Notes under the pieces: generated by a model
Seen by the model: only the letters and a program-made list of their open reading frames with translations
What the model was told of the DNA's origin: nothing
Database searches by the model: none
Position numbers and translations under genes: made by a program
Part shown: piece after piece, positions 1 through 9,480 of the stretch
Position numbering within the stretch: position 1 is the first letter of the stretch
Layout of the letters: each line of letters starts with the position of its first letter
Assembly: GCA_036397855.1 (NCBI GenBank)
Contig: DASWID010000193.1
Location: 1-44,049 of the forward strand
Length of the DNA stretch: 44,049 nucleotides
Reading direction: 5' to 3'
From: Thermodesulfobacteriota bacterium
GTDB lineage: Bacteria > Desulfobacterota_D > UBA1144 > Nemesobacterales > CSP1-2

Positions 1-136
1 ATATAAAGACGGTAAAAATTATACGCATGTGGACTCACTACGAATGAATTTATTTCCATATAATTCTTAGGGAATTAAAACATATTGCCTTTCTCTCTAA
101 ATTTTACAGCAACAATTCTCCACCTGCCGTCATTTG

Positions 137-170
137 TCATCGCGAAGGGCAAAGCCCTGCGGCGATCTCC
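137..170. repeat. Imperfect palindromic repeat (gtcat-cgcgaa...gcgatctc type)
   Basis: The arms ATCGC (139-143) and GCGAT (162-166) enclose an inner GGGC/GCCC hairpin (147-157). The ends resemble the unit that starts gtcattgcg and ends caatctc at 33139-33176, so this looks like a diverged copy of the same dispersed family. Confidence 0.5.
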
Positions 171-590
171 TGCCAATCACTTGAAGAATTGGGTTACTTA
201 CACGAAAAGAAGGAGGACAAGTAGGACGAAGCTCATGGTGGGGCAAGTAATAAAGACAATTTAAAAAATCGCGCGGGGTAGAATAAAAATAAGATTAATA
301 CGAGTACTAACCGCTTTTCCATTTTCCTATAAAAACAAGTTATGTATTCAGCCGATTAAGTCTCATGTCAAGGCCTGACACGTCCACGTCCTTCCTTCGG
401 GAACCGTATCTTACATCTTGAATGGGCATTCAAAAAATTGCCAAAATCAATTCCGGAAGCGTCAAAAAAAGTGACAATTATTTTTGTCATCTCGAAGGAA
501 CAAAGTGACTGAGAGAACTAATTAATTATAGTAATAGATATCTCGCATTCGCTCGATACGCAAACGTTTTTTGTCAGCCCTTGATTTTTG

Positions 591-614
591 TTTCTTTGTA
601 TCAAGACAAAGAAA
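591..614. repeat. Simple 9-bp hairpin, uninterrupted form
   Basis: TTTCTTTGT (591-599) pairs with ACAAAGAAA (606-614) around the six-base loop ATCAAG. The same stem and loop occur at 33671-33717, where the loop is interrupted by 23 extra bases. This copy therefore serves as the uninterrupted reference. Confidence 0.6.
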
Positions 615-791
615 ATAAAAAATTTAACGATGGATCCCAGATTAAAACATTCGAGGATGACAGATGAGTAAATTTCCAGGAAATTTATACTGTTTGGATT
701 TTGTCCACAAAATAGCTAACATCTACAGCAATGACCTCCTTATGGATTCCCGATACGTTCTTCGACTTTGCTCAATACAGGCCCTTTGGCT

Positions 792-846
792 CTTCGATAG
801 TTCGACCTTTCGACTAAGCTCAAGGCTCACAACTTAGGGTGAACGG
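792..846. repeat. 55-base REP-like unit, inverted match near the right edge
   Basis: The unit starts cttcgatagttcgac and ends agggtgaacgg. Read on the opposite strand, 43670-43723 is a second copy. My hand alignment gives about six mismatches and one gap over 55 bases. The core is of the ttcgac-aagctcagg type, which is repeated in several gaps of this window. A further degenerate part of the unit extends upstream to about 756. Confidence 0.6.
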
Positions 847-918
847 AGGGTGGTATTGAAGGACTGGTGGAATGATTCGAATAATGAAAGGGGAATGAAG
901 GGTAGGGGGGTTGAATAG

Positions 919-952
919 GAGATTGCTTCGAAGACTGGCTTCTCGCAATGAC
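919..952. repeat. Dispersed repeat unit, gattgcttcg...cgcaatgac
   Basis: The unit reads gattgcttcg at its left end and ctcgcaatgac at its right end. On the opposite strand it matches the start (gtcattgcg) and end (gaagcaatctc) of the unit at 33139-33176. It lies about 120 bases downstream of queC. Confidence 0.45.
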
Positions 953-1074
953 GCATGAATGGAATCTGAGCGGGGGCAGGCTTTGCTTATTTGATTATTG
1001 TGATAACTTTGATAATTTCACTTTTTCACTAGCAATAAAGGAAAGAAAGATTTCTCACATTGCTTTGTTCGAAA

Positions 1075-1749
1075 TTACCTTTCATAATGAGTGGGATCTG
1101 AGACCCCCGACTGAGTAAAGGCCCTTTTTCTCTCTCGGCATGAGCTACATACTCCGCAGTGTAAATCCTCGCCTCTATAACATGACCAAGTTTCTCCAAA
1201 GGGTACCCCGAGTTCAGCGCCCAGTTTTACGATTTGCGATTTGTCCATATGTGCAAATGGTGCATTAACTGTTAAATCGGGATTGTCGTTGGCAAGCCTT
1301 TCTGCCGATTGAAAGGCGTCGACAAACTCAGGCCTGCAATCTGGATAAACCCCCCTATCAGAATGATGCGCTCCAAAGAATACACGGTTAGCTCCGATAC
1401 TTACTGCATATCCGATTGCTATAGATAGGAAAATCGAATTTCTATTGGGAACGATAGTAGTTTTTAAGGTATCATAATGTAAAACTTCTGCGGGAACCTC
1501 TGGGATGGCAATACTTGAATCCGTTAGGGCAGAGCCCGAAAGAATGTCCTTCAATACTGATAGATCTAAGATCTTATGTGAGACCTTTAACCGCTCGCAT
1601 ATCCATTTTGCGGAATCGATCTCTTTTCTGTGTTTCTGTCCATAAATAAACGTAAGTGCATAAGTTTTGTAATTCTCGGTAACCGTTTTAAAAAGAAGGG
1701 TTGAGCTGTCGATCCCTCCGGATGCAATGACTACAGCTTTCTCATTCAT
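1075..1749 (-). CDS. queC: 7-cyano-7-deazaguanine synthase QueC
   Basis: QueC converts 7-carboxy-7-deazaguanine and ammonia to preQ0 using ATP, a cytosolic step of queuosine (or other deazapurine) synthesis. The N-terminus has the pyrophosphatase loop SGGIDS at residues 10-15. The C-terminus has four cysteines at about 190, 198, 201 and 204, arranged C-x7-C-x2-C-x2-C, matching the zinc site of the family. At 224 residues it is full length. It starts at ATG 1749 and lies 84 bases downstream of the FTR1-cytochrome gene on the same strand. No other queuosine gene (queD, queE, queF, tgt) is in the window. I see no preQ1 riboswitch in the short upstream gap. Confidence 0.95.
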   Translation of the reverse strand: MNEKAVVIASGGIDSSTLLFKTVTENYKTYALTFIYGQKHRKEIDSAKWICERLKVSHKILDLSVLKDILSGSALTDSSIAIPEVPAEVLHYDTLKTTIVPNRNSIFLSIAIGYAVSIGANRVFFGAHHSDRGVYPDCRPEFVDAFQSAERLANDNPDLTVNAPFAHMDKSQIVKLGAELGVPFGETWSCYRGEDLHCGVCSSCRERKRAFTQSGVSDPTHYER

Positions 1750-1833
1750 TATTACTGAAATAATATTAAATGCTTAAAATGATTGGAACAAGGGATAGTT
1801 TTATGTGAACTGAAAAGAGCTAATGAGATTTAA

Positions 1834-4080
1834 TCAGTGAGTTTTACTAAGGGTTTCCTTATTCTTTGAGACAATATCATAAAAGTCCGATAACTTATGT
1901 TCTAGATTGTCAACATGGCTAATCACGCCCTGAATTTGATTGTCAAGCTCTTCGGCTTCGATGTCGATGTCCTCACACCTCTTCCACTCAATGATATGAT
2001 TCTTGATGTGTTCAAAGGATTCGTGCATTAACTTCATATCCTCTGAAATCCTGGATACACTTATGACAATTTCCTTTTTTTCCTTCTCCTTCTTTACATA
2101 GCCAAGCCAGATGAGTGCCGCAACAAAAGCAATTATTAAGACCCCTTGCGGAATTGATGTTTCGACAGTTGGGTAAATACCAATTATATCAACTTGGGGA
2201 ATAAAGTTAATCGACTTAATCCCGATTATACCCGCCTCTTGAAATCCTCTTATACCCTTTCCTATTAAGATGAAGCACAGGAAGTACAGGAAGAAGCTTG
2301 TGATAGTAAAAAAGTATTTGAGCGGTATTCTTATAGCAAGTTTAAAAATCGCAAATACAAGAACTATGAGCATCGCAACACCAAAAATCAATCCCCAAAG
2401 TATTGCATTCTTAGAGTTGTCGGCTTGATACCAAAGTGCCTGATAAAATAGAACTGTTTCGAATGCTTCCCTATAAACTGCAAAGAAAGAGACACTGGCA
2501 AGTGCAAATACGCTTTTTTTGGAAATGGCCTTCTGTACTTTTCCCTGAATGAATTCTTTCCACTTTTTGACTTCAATTTTTGTAATTAGCCAATAGCTAA
2601 CGTAAAAGAGAACCGCAGCCGCAACTAGAGAAGTGACACCCTCGATCATTTCACGTTGAGCACCACTTATTGTTATTATAGTTTTTGCTATAACCCACGT
2701 AATCAGGCCTGCTGCAAGAGCAAGGATCCAACCCAGGTGGACATATTTAATGGCGTTTCTCATACCGGTTGCAGACAGAAAAGCTAAAACGGCTGCGATG
2801 ATCAAAATAGCTTCAAGGCCTTCGCGTAAGATGATTGCCAATGAGTTAGTGAATGAAAGCAGGTTGCCTACAGGTTTGCCATTTTCAAGAATAAGGGAAG
2901 CCCTTGAAAGTTCATTTGTAATGTCTCGATACAGGTTCTCTACTCTTTCAATGGAATTTCCTTCTTTGATTGCTTCCCTAAATTCAGAAAACTTTGTTTC
3001 AATTTTAAAGGTGATGTCCCTATCTTTTAATGCAAGGCTGGGTTCTACCATTTCAAAACCCTCGAAGTACGCATCTAGGGCTTCTTTATACGCTTCTTCC
3101 TTTTTTCCTTGTTTGTATAGTTCGAGAGAGTTTGCGAGGATTGTGCGTGTATTTAGTAGAGAGTTATTCTTTAGGCTCGAGTCTTCGATTATTCCTAGTC
3201 TCACATAGGAGATCGTCTTTTGTTTATCGACTTTAGCTTTGTTACTTGTTTCTAAAATTCTTCCAATGTCGTCATTTGTGAGTGTGGAAAGAATTTTGTA
3301 ATCCTTAAGTTCACTTGGAAGTTTGTCTAGAACCGATCCGCTACCGTCTGTACCGTCTTTTTCATTTATGCCTAATGTCATAACGTAAAATGCTAAATTC
3401 CATTTTTCTTTGTCCGAAATGTTGGGGAAATTAGGCATTTTTGTACCTTGTATGCCAAAACTCATGGTGTTATAGATCTTGAATGGGGATAGCGTCGCTG
3501 TTGAGCTCATGTCTGTAAAATTCATAGGAGGTGGATTAAGAGTGGAAGCCAATGGACCGTCACCATAGCCAAGTATGCCATGGCACTGGGAGCAATTTTT
3601 AACATATAACTCCCTCCCGGCGATTAGAGATGGGTGATTTTGAGGATATGGGAGTATTTCATAATCCGATATGAGTTTATCTTTGATTTCATTCGATAAA
3701 GCTTCAATTTCGTTTACGGGAGATTTATTTGCTATTTTTCGATTCAGCAGTTCCAGATCGGCCAATGTTCTGGATTTATCAAGACTTGAAGCGTTAAGTT
3801 TTTCAAAAAGGTGAATTGCATCATTAGAGAATCCAACCATCTCATTATATTCATTATGATTCACTATTTTTCCGTCATGCACAGCATTTTTGTAGTCGCC
3901 TCCTATGTAATCTACTAGAGATAATATTCTTTCAGCTTCATCATCTGCGATTGAGACACCGGCTGCGAGGAAAACCAATATGCTAGCGATAAAGAGGAAA
4001 CTAAATACCCTAGAACTGGGAAATAGGTTGAATAAACCCATCCGAAATTTGATAGAAATGCCTTTGTTATCCCTCAACAT
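1834..4080 (-). CDS. FTR1-family iron permease fused to an N-terminal cytochrome c domain
   Basis: A likely inner-membrane iron importer. The N-terminus has a hydrophobic signal or anchor (about residues 24-45). A periplasmic region follows, with one c-type heme site CSQCH near residue 162 and a downstream methionine in GTKMPNFP as the probable axial ligand. The FTR1 permease part begins near residue 410. It carries both iron-binding motifs of the family, REGLE near 418 and REAFE near 537, among about seven membrane helices. The last 80 residues are charged and predicted coiled coil. FTR1 proteins couple ferroxidation to Fe(III) import; here the heme domain could accept the electron (inference). 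It is divergent from rimI across a 182-base gap. I could not identify a convincing Fur box there. Confidence 0.9.
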   Translation of the reverse strand: MLRDNKGISIKFRMGLFNLFPSSRVFSFLFIASILVFLAAGVSIADDEAERILSLVDYIGGDYKNAVHDGKIVNHNEYNEMVGFSNDAIHLFEKLNASSLDKSRTLADLELLNRKIANKSPVNEIEALSNEIKDKLISDYEILPYPQNHPSLIAGRELYVKNCSQCHGILGYGDGPLASTLNPPPMNFTDMSSTATLSPFKIYNTMSFGIQGTKMPNFPNISDKEKWNLAFYVMTLGINEKDGTDGSGSVLDKLPSELKDYKILSTLTNDDIGRILETSNKAKVDKQKTISYVRLGIIEDSSLKNNSLLNTRTILANSLELYKQGKKEEAYKEALDAYFEGFEMVEPSLALKDRDITFKIETKFSEFREAIKEGNSIERVENLYRDITNELSRASLILENGKPVGNLLSFTNSLAIILREGLEAILIIAAVLAFLSATGMRNAIKYVHLGWILALAAGLITWVIAKTIITISGAQREMIEGVTSLVAAAVLFYVSYWLITKIEVKKWKEFIQGKVQKAISKKSVFALASVSFFAVYREAFETVLFYQALWYQADNSKNAILWGLIFGVAMLIVLVFAIFKLAIRIPLKYFFTITSFFLYFLCFILIGKGIRGFQEAGIIGIKSINFIPQVDIIGIYPTVETSIPQGVLIIAFVAALIWLGYVKKEKEKKEIVISVSRISEDMKLMHESFEHIKNHIIEWKRCEDIDIEAEELDNQIQGVISHVDNLEHKLSDFYDIVSKNKETLSKTH

Positions 4081-4262
4081 TAAACAAATTCAGTTAAAGA
4101 TCCAAATCGAGAAGAAATTGAAAATAGTAATCAATTTTAATTTTGCTTTGAGATTAACATAACTTAGAGGCGTGTCAAGGAATAATTAATTTATCACCCA
4201 TAATGATGGTAGTCTAATATACTTGTTTAATTAAATTATGATTGTAAAATTTTTCTACCAGT

Positions 4263-4757
4263 ATGATACCGTCATCATGCTTTTACATCGAAGAAATAGA
4301 ACCACATCACCTGGATGAAATAATTGCGATAGAGCAAGTTAGCTTTCCTACGCCTTGGCCGAGACAGGTGTTTGATATGGAACTGAAGTCTTCGAGGTCA
4401 TATAAGCGCGTATCGAAAATCAATGGGACTGTTGTTGGTTATATCATTGCATGGAAGATCTATGACGAAGTGCATATTCTAAACTTAGCCGTTCACCCAG
4501 AACATAGGAGGAGGGGAATAGGACGAGGACTATTAAATGACTGTCTGCTTTATTTTTCGAACAAGGGGATAAAGTCTGCGATTTTGGAAGTCAGGGTTAG
4601 AAACAAAAATGCGATAAAACTCTACGAGAAAACTGGTTTTAGATCTGTTGGTTTTAGGCGTAAATACTACAGTGATACAGGCGAAGATGCACTGGTAATG
4701 AAGCTTGATATGGGATATAGTGGAAAGCCATTGGAATCTGGCAGGACTAAAGTTTAA
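4263..4757 (+). CDS. rimI: Ribosomal protein S18-alanine N-acetyltransferase RimI
   Basis: A GNAT-fold acetyltransferase that transfers acetyl from acetyl-CoA to an N-terminal alanine, classically of ribosomal protein S18. Evidence: an N-terminal IEQVSFPTPW stretch typical of RimI, the acetyl-CoA loop RRRGIGRGLL around residues 82-91, and the C-terminal NAIKLYEKTGF motif. At 164 residues the length is normal. ATG 4263 is used; no strong ribosome-binding site precedes it. The gene is monocistronic, divergent from the iron permease gene and convergent with the mutase gene only 19 bases downstream. The usual neighbour tsaB is not here. A paralogous GNAT with another substrate cannot be excluded. 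Confidence 0.85.
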   Translation: MIPSSCFYIEEIEPHHLDEIIAIEQVSFPTPWPRQVFDMELKSSRSYKRVSKINGTVVGYIIAWKIYDEVHILNLAVHPEHRRRGIGRGLLNDCLLYFSNKGIKSAILEVRVRNKNAIKLYEKTGFRSVGFRRKYYSDTGEDALVMKLDMGYSGKPLESGRTKV

Positions 4758-4776
4758 ACCTACAGCAACTTACATT

Positions 4777-6426
4777 TTAACCTTTTGCCGACGAGCTGCT
4801 TTGCCCATATCTACCATAGACCTTTTGGAGAGCACATGTCATCTCTCCGATCGTAGCATAGCCCCTAACTGCTTCTACTATATAAGGCATAAGATTTTCA
4901 TTCGCTATTGCTTTTTCTTCAAGATTTTTGAGATCGGAATTTACCCTGCCGTTGTCTCTTTTTTCCCTTAACGTTTTTAATTTTTGTCTCTTTATTTTTT
5001 CAATCTTCGGGTTAATTTCAAGAATTTCGACTGGTTCGTCGTCGGCGCTTGTAAATTCATTCACACCCACTATTATTCTCTCCCCTTTTTCAACATCCAG
5101 TTGATACCTGTATGAAGCCTCCTCGATTTCACGGTTTATAAATCCATCTTCAATACACTTAATCATTCCTCCCCTCTTATCAATCTGTCTGAGATAAGCA
5201 ATTACATCGTTTTCTATTTTTTCTGTGAGCGATTCAATGACATAGGAACCTCCGAGTGGATCAATTGTATCGGCAACCCCACTTTCGGCCGCGATTAATT
5301 GCTGCGTCCTAAGAGCAATTGTGGCGGCTTCTTCCGACGGGAGGGCAAGAGCCTCGTCAAAAGAGTTTGTATGGAGTGACTGCGTACCACCCAGGACGGC
5401 TGCCAGTGCCTGTATTGTCACTCTCATGATATTGTTTCTGGGCTGTTGCGCTGTAAGTGTGACACCAGAGGTTTGCGAGTGCACTCTAAACAGGCATGCC
5501 CTATCGGTCTCTACGTTAAATCTCTCCCTCATAATCTTAGCCCATAACCTTCTGGCAGCGCGGTATTTTGCTACCTCTTCAAGAAAATTGTTATGAACCG
5601 CAAAGAAAAATGAAACACGCTCCGCTATCTTTTGTATATCTATTCCCCTCTTCCTTGCGTTCTCCAGATATTCTATTGCATCCGCAAGCATAAACGCCAA
5701 TTCTTGTACCGCGGTTGAGCCCGCTTCTCTAATATGATAACCACTCACACTTATGGGATTCCATTTTGGAATAGTGTCTCGACAGTACTCCATGATGTCT
5801 ATGGTTATTTTCACAGAGGGTCCAGGGGGGAAGATATAAGTGCCTCTGGCGATGAATTCCTTAAGCAGGTCATTTTGAACCGTACCCTCGATCCGGTCTG
5901 AACTTACACCTTGTTTTTCTGCTGCCACCATATACATTGCAAGTAGCATGGACGCGGTAGCGTTAATTGTCATTGAAGTGCTCACTTCTCCGAGTGGAAT
6001 CCCGTCAAAAAGGATTTCCATGTCCTCTAGAGAATCTATTGCCACGCCAACCCTTCCGACTTCTCCCTTGCTGATTGGGTCATCGGAATCGTAACCCATC
6101 TGCGTGGGAAGGTCGAACGCGACACTTAACCCGGTTTGTCCCTGTTCAAGAAGGTACTTAAATCTTTTGTTTGTTTCTTCTGCTGTTCCAAAGCCGGCAT
6201 ATTGTCGCATCGTCCACAATCTTCCACGATACATCGTCGGTTGAACACCGCGGGTAAATGGATATTCGCCAGGGTATCCAATTTTTTCTTCATAATCTAT
6301 GTCTCTTGTATCTTCCGGGGTGTATAGTCTATCCAAGTTAATTCCTGATTGGGTGGTAAAAACTTTTTTTCTTTCCTTCAACTCGTTTTTAACTCTCTCT
6401 TCCCAATCTTTCTTTTTACCTGCCAT
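4777..6426 (-). CDS. Methylmalonyl-CoA mutase, large (catalytic) subunit
   Basis: Catalyses the adenosylcobalamin-dependent interconversion of methylmalonyl-CoA and succinyl-CoA. The 549 residues cover only the TIM-barrel substrate-binding domain; the cobalamin-binding domain must come from a separate small subunit, not in this window. Specificity residues can be read by alignment to the Propionibacterium enzyme: Tyr in RQYAG (Y76, equivalent to Tyr89), Arg in KEFIAR (R194, equivalent to Arg207) and His in SGYHIREAG (H231, equivalent to His244). Isobutyryl-CoA mutases have Phe and Gln at the first two positions, so methylmalonyl-CoA is the better call. AAGGAA precedes the ATG by seven bases. 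It lies 46 bases downstream of the polyprenyl synthase gene, probably co-transcribed. Confidence 0.92.
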   Translation of the reverse strand: MAGKKKDWEERVKNELKERKKVFTTQSGINLDRLYTPEDTRDIDYEEKIGYPGEYPFTRGVQPTMYRGRLWTMRQYAGFGTAEETNKRFKYLLEQGQTGLSVAFDLPTQMGYDSDDPISKGEVGRVGVAIDSLEDMEILFDGIPLGEVSTSMTINATASMLLAMYMVAAEKQGVSSDRIEGTVQNDLLKEFIARGTYIFPPGPSVKITIDIMEYCRDTIPKWNPISVSGYHIREAGSTAVQELAFMLADAIEYLENARKRGIDIQKIAERVSFFFAVHNNFLEEVAKYRAARRLWAKIMRERFNVETDRACLFRVHSQTSGVTLTAQQPRNNIMRVTIQALAAVLGGTQSLHTNSFDEALALPSEEAATIALRTQQLIAAESGVADTIDPLGGSYVIESLTEKIENDVIAYLRQIDKRGGMIKCIEDGFINREIEEASYRYQLDVEKGERIIVGVNEFTSADDEPVEILEINPKIEKIKRQKLKTLREKRDNGRVNSDLKNLEEKAIANENLMPYIVEAVRGYATIGEMTCALQKVYGRYGQSSSSAKG

Positions 6427-6472
6427 GCTTTCTATTCCTTAATTTTTGAGATAAATGATATAAGTTCGATGA

Positions 6473-7453
6473 CTATTTTCTCCTTTCTACTATGTAGTCT
6501 GCGAGAAGGTCGAGGGATTTTTTATAGTTATTATCAGGCAAGCATAGTATTGCCTTTTTTGCTTTATTAGCGAAAATTCTAGCGGCATTTTTTGTTTGTC
6601 GCACACCATTGTATTTATTTACGACATCAAGAATAACCAGTAGGTCTTCGTTATTTAAATGATTGTTTTGTAATAAATTCATTACTTTTGATTTTTCTCC
6701 ATGAGTAGCATCTCGCAGCGCATAGGCGAGTGGAAGCGTCATCTTCTTTTCATGTAAGTCATGGCCCACTTCCTTGCCAATTTCGTTTTCGTCAGCTGAG
6801 TAGTCAAGAGCATCATCGACAAGCTGAAAAGCGATGCCTAAATTAAAGCAGAATTCGCCTATAGTTTCCTTCACTTCTTGCGTTGCCCCTGCGAGGATTG
6901 CACCTACTTTCCCGCAGCTTTCTATCAACGAAGCGGTTTTGTTTTCTATTATTCCAAAGCATACTTCCTCGGAGACATCGATCATATTTAATCCACTCAT
7001 GACCTCAAGTACCTGTCCTTCGGCAAGCTTTGCTGCAGCATCTGTGACAACCCTTATCAGTTCTAAATTACCACACGACTGTATTAACCCGAGCGCTCTT
7101 GCAAGCATAAAATCGCCCACGAGCACACTGGCTTTGTTTCCCCACAATCTGTTTGAAGAAATTCTACCTCTCCGTAGATTGGCGTCGTCAACTACGTCGT
7201 CGTGAAGAAGCGATGCAGTGTGGATGAGTTCAAGCGCGGCTGCCGAAGTGATCCTATTCCCACCGTTCTCCAGACCGCATGCACCACTCGATAGGATTAG
7301 AACAGAAGGCCGGATCCGTTTTCCCCCGCTGCCGAGTAGATATTTTGATATCTGATAAACAAGTGGAACCGGCGAGTTAATATTATCGTCGATTTCCTTT
7401 TCAACTTCTTCTAAGTCAGCTGAAATGACCCCGACAATATTGGAAAAATCCAT
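6473..7453 (-). CDS. Trans polyprenyl diphosphate synthase (IspB/HepT-like)
   Basis: Chain-elongating prenyltransferase that adds isopentenyl diphosphate units to an allylic primer, making the side chain of a quinone or another long prenyl. Both aspartate-rich motifs are visible: DDVVD at residues 85-89 in LLHDDVVDDAN, and DDALD in QLVDDALDY. The substrate-binding GGKRIRP is at 43-49. At 326 residues it fits octaprenyl or related synthases; chain length cannot be read safely from sequence alone. It is divergent from cvpA and is followed after 46 bases by the mutase gene. No quinone ring-modifying gene lies next to it. Confidence 0.88.
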   Translation of the reverse strand: MDFSNIVGVISADLEEVEKEIDDNINSPVPLVYQISKYLLGSGGKRIRPSVLILSSGACGLENGGNRITSAAALELIHTASLLHDDVVDDANLRRGRISSNRLWGNKASVLVGDFMLARALGLIQSCGNLELIRVVTDAAAKLAEGQVLEVMSGLNMIDVSEEVCFGIIENKTASLIESCGKVGAILAGATQEVKETIGEFCFNLGIAFQLVDDALDYSADENEIGKEVGHDLHEKKMTLPLAYALRDATHGEKSKVMNLLQNNHLNNEDLLVILDVVNKYNGVRQTKNAARIFANKAKKAILCLPDNNYKKSLDLLADYIVERRK

Positions 7454-7518
7454 TCCGCTTTAAATTATCTGAACATGTTGGAGAAGTCAAAGCGGTTGAT
7501 ACTAAAGATCAAATCGAT

Positions 7519-7546
7519 TTGATTCGGTCTTGTGTTAATGTATGAT
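7519..7546 (+). promoter_or_regulatory. Candidate sigma-70 promoter for cvpA
   Basis: TTGATT (7519-7524) and TATGAT (7541-7546) are separated by 16 bases. They lie about 80 bases upstream of the cvpA start in the divergent gap with the prenyl synthase gene. Four of six bases match the -35 consensus and five of six the -10. Read by eye only. Confidence 0.35.
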
Positions 7547-7625
7547 TTTAGGAGTAGGATGTAAGATTGTTCAAAAGGGATATAACGACCTTAGAACCTT
7601 AAGAATTACTAATTTCGCATAATTG

Positions 7626-8240
7626 ATGACCTGGTTAGACATAGCAATTCTAGTAATCATAGCTCTTTTTGCGCTTATAGGTATTAAACGGGGATTTATT
7701 AAAGGGACATTATCATTTCTGGCAATTGTCGTGGGGATAATCTTAGGCGTGATGTTCTACGAGATTGCTGGAGTCTTTTTGGTAAAAAAGGGGTTGATTG
7801 GAAATGAATCTATTGCCAGCGTAGCCGGATTCTTCATTATCACCCTAGCGATCTATATAGTAATTCAACTGATTGCCTGGTTGCTTACAAAACTAGTAGG
7901 CACCCTTCATTTAAGCTTAATAGATAGGATGGCGGGGGGATTTTTGGGCATGGTGATAGGTGTAATTGTAATTTTTTTCTTGATTTCCTGCTTGGAATTT
8001 TTTTACTCTGAGGATGAGCCACCTCTTAAGGACTCGGTTGTAGTTCCTTATATTGATGTAACTTTCGAGATCATCAGGAGCACCATTCCTGATGACTTTA
8101 AAAATCATTTGCAAAATACAAGAAAGGTTATCCAGAAAGAGGGCATGAAAGCCATCTTAAGGGTCACAAATACTGAAAGTGTTAAAGATGTTTTCAAAGA
8201 GGATAACGGTAAGCCAAAAGAAATTAATAATAAGAAGTAA
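7626..8240 (+). CDS. CvpA family membrane protein
   Basis: An integral inner-membrane protein of the CvpA (colicin V production) family. The N-terminal two-thirds shows about four hydrophobic helices and the family opening MTWLDIAILVIIALF followed by GIKRGFIKG. The C-terminal 80 residues are soluble and charged. The family's molecular role is not settled; it has been linked to colicin V secretion in E. coli and to envelope stress in other bacteria. I place the start at ATG 7626; a TTG one codon upstream is in frame but less likely. fbp follows after 116 bases on the same strand. Confidence 0.8.
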   Translation: MTWLDIAILVIIALFALIGIKRGFIKGTLSFLAIVVGIILGVMFYEIAGVFLVKKGLIGNESIASVAGFFIITLAIYIVIQLIAWLLTKLVGTLHLSLIDRMAGGFLGMVIGVIVIFFLISCLEFFYSEDEPPLKDSVVVPYIDVTFEIIRSTIPDDFKNHLQNTRKVIQKEGMKAILRVTNTESVKDVFKEDNGKPKEINNKK

Positions 8241-8356
8241 CTTGTAGTAGAGAACACCATTCTGGATTGAAATGATAGGTGTTTTATGACGCTTTATAGA
8301 ATTGCTATCTAAAAATATGTTTTCTCACCCTAGATATTTTAGGTAATATAACCTTT

Positions 8357-9394
8357 ATGATTGGAATTGAGACATTAGATGAATTTATCATCAGAAGACA
8401 AACTGATTTCTCCTATGCACAGGGTGAGTTATCTCGGCTGCTAAGGGACATTGGACTAGGCGCGAAGGTTGTCAATAGGGAAGTGAATAAGGCGGGATTA
8501 GTTGATATATTAGGCAGCGCAGGAACCACGAATATACAAGGAGAGGAAGTTAAAAAGCTCGATGTCTTTGCAAACAGAAGGTTTATCGCCGCCTTAAGAT
8601 TAGGAGGACAGTGTTGTGGCATTGCATCGGAGGAAAATAAGGAATTCATCACATTTGATGATGAAATATCAAAGAATGCAAAATATGTTGTTTCTCTTGA
8701 CCCATTAGATGGTTCTTCAAACATAGATGTAAATGTTTCTGTCGGCACCATTTTTTCAATTTATAGGAGTATTTCTCCTTTGGGGATGTGTACGATCGGT
8801 GATTTTCTACAAAAAGGGTCAGAACAGGCCGCCGCGGGCTATATCATATACGGCTCGTCTACTATGCTTGTTTACACAACGGGTAAGGGTGTTAATGGAT
8901 TCACCTTAGACCCTTCGATTGGTGAATTTTGTCTTTCTCATCCAGATATGAAAATACCAACAACAGCAAAAACATATTCGATTAACCAGGGGTATTATTC
9001 TAGTTTTCCAACGGGGGTAAAACAGTATATCAACTATTGTGTTGAAGATGATATATCTACCGGACGTCCGTATTCATTAAGATATATCGGTTCGATGGTA
9101 GCAGATATACACAGGAATTTAATAACTGGAGGAATTTTTATTTATCCTGCAACAAAGGATTCCCCTTATGGGAAATTAAGACTTCTTTATGAATGCAATC
9201 CGATGTCTTATATCGTAGAACAGGCGGGGGGGATGGCATCGGATGGATTCAATCGAATCTTGAATAAAGAGGTTAATGAGTTGCATCAGAGAACTCCAAT
9301 TTTTATTGGTTCGAGAGAAATGGTTTTAAAAGCGGAAGAATTTATGGGGGTTTATTCTTCTGAAAGCGGGGAAAAAAGAAAAGCAGTTTCTTGA
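8357..9394 (+). CDS. fbp: Class I fructose-1,6-bisphosphatase
   Basis: Hydrolyses fructose 1,6-bisphosphate to fructose 6-phosphate, the committed step of gluconeogenesis (or the sugar-regenerating part of the Calvin cycle). The metal-binding signature [12 protein letters not shown] lies near residues 115-126. The late [21 protein letters not shown] motif region, seen here from about residue 275 to 295, is typical of type I enzymes. At 345 residues it is full length. It starts at ATG 8357 and is convergent with the class I aldolase gene, which makes its substrate. gap and pgk lie just beyond, so the four make a compact triose-to-hexose set. Confidence 0.95.
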   Translation: MIGIETLDEFIIRRQTDFSYAQGELSRLLRDIGLGAKVVNREVNKAGLVDILGSAGTTNIQGEEVKKLDVFANRRFIAALRLGGQCCGIASEENKEFITFDDEISKNAKYVVSLDPLDGSSNIDVNVSVGTIFSIYRSISPLGMCTIGDFLQKGSEQAAAGYIIYGSSTMLVYTTGKGVNGFTLDPSIGEFCLSHPDMKIPTTAKTYSINQGYYSSFPTGVKQYINYCVEDDISTGRPYSLRYIGSMVADIHRNLITGGIFIYPATKDSPYGKLRLLYECNPMSYIVEQAGGMASDGFNRILNKEVNELHQRTPIFIGSREMVLKAEEFMGVYSSESGEKRKAVS

Positions 9395-9480
9395 TTGATT
9401 GTCCTACATTGTGAATCGGCCATCCGGAAGCAGGATCATGATTTAGCTTATCTTCCATTCTCTTTACCTATTTCTCAGTT

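Larger units (their letters stand above)
1..1074. other. Gene-free region rich in decayed palindromic repeats
   Basis: No open reading frame here looks like a gene. The stretch holds several short repeat units also seen elsewhere in the window: an imperfect palindrome at 137-170, a related unit at 484-517, a hairpin at 591-614, a compound unit at 756-850 and an attgcttcg/cgcaatgac unit at 919-952. It lies downstream of queC. I see no tRNA or recognisable regulatory RNA. The units look like remnants of dispersed REP-like families rather than functional sites. Confidence 0.6.

Noticed and set aside
1-1074. A possible CRISPR array or integron in the repeat-rich left end
   Set aside because: The repeats differ in length and sequence, are not regularly spaced, and no cas or integrase gene is present.
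4081-4262. Fur box in the gap between the iron permease gene and rimI
   Set aside because: Only a short ataatgat fragment resembles the consensus; no 19-base inverted repeat could be found.
4777-6426. Isobutyryl-CoA mutase as the identity of the mutase large subunit
   Set aside because: The aligned specificity residues are Tyr and Arg, as in methylmalonyl-CoA mutase, not Phe and Gln.
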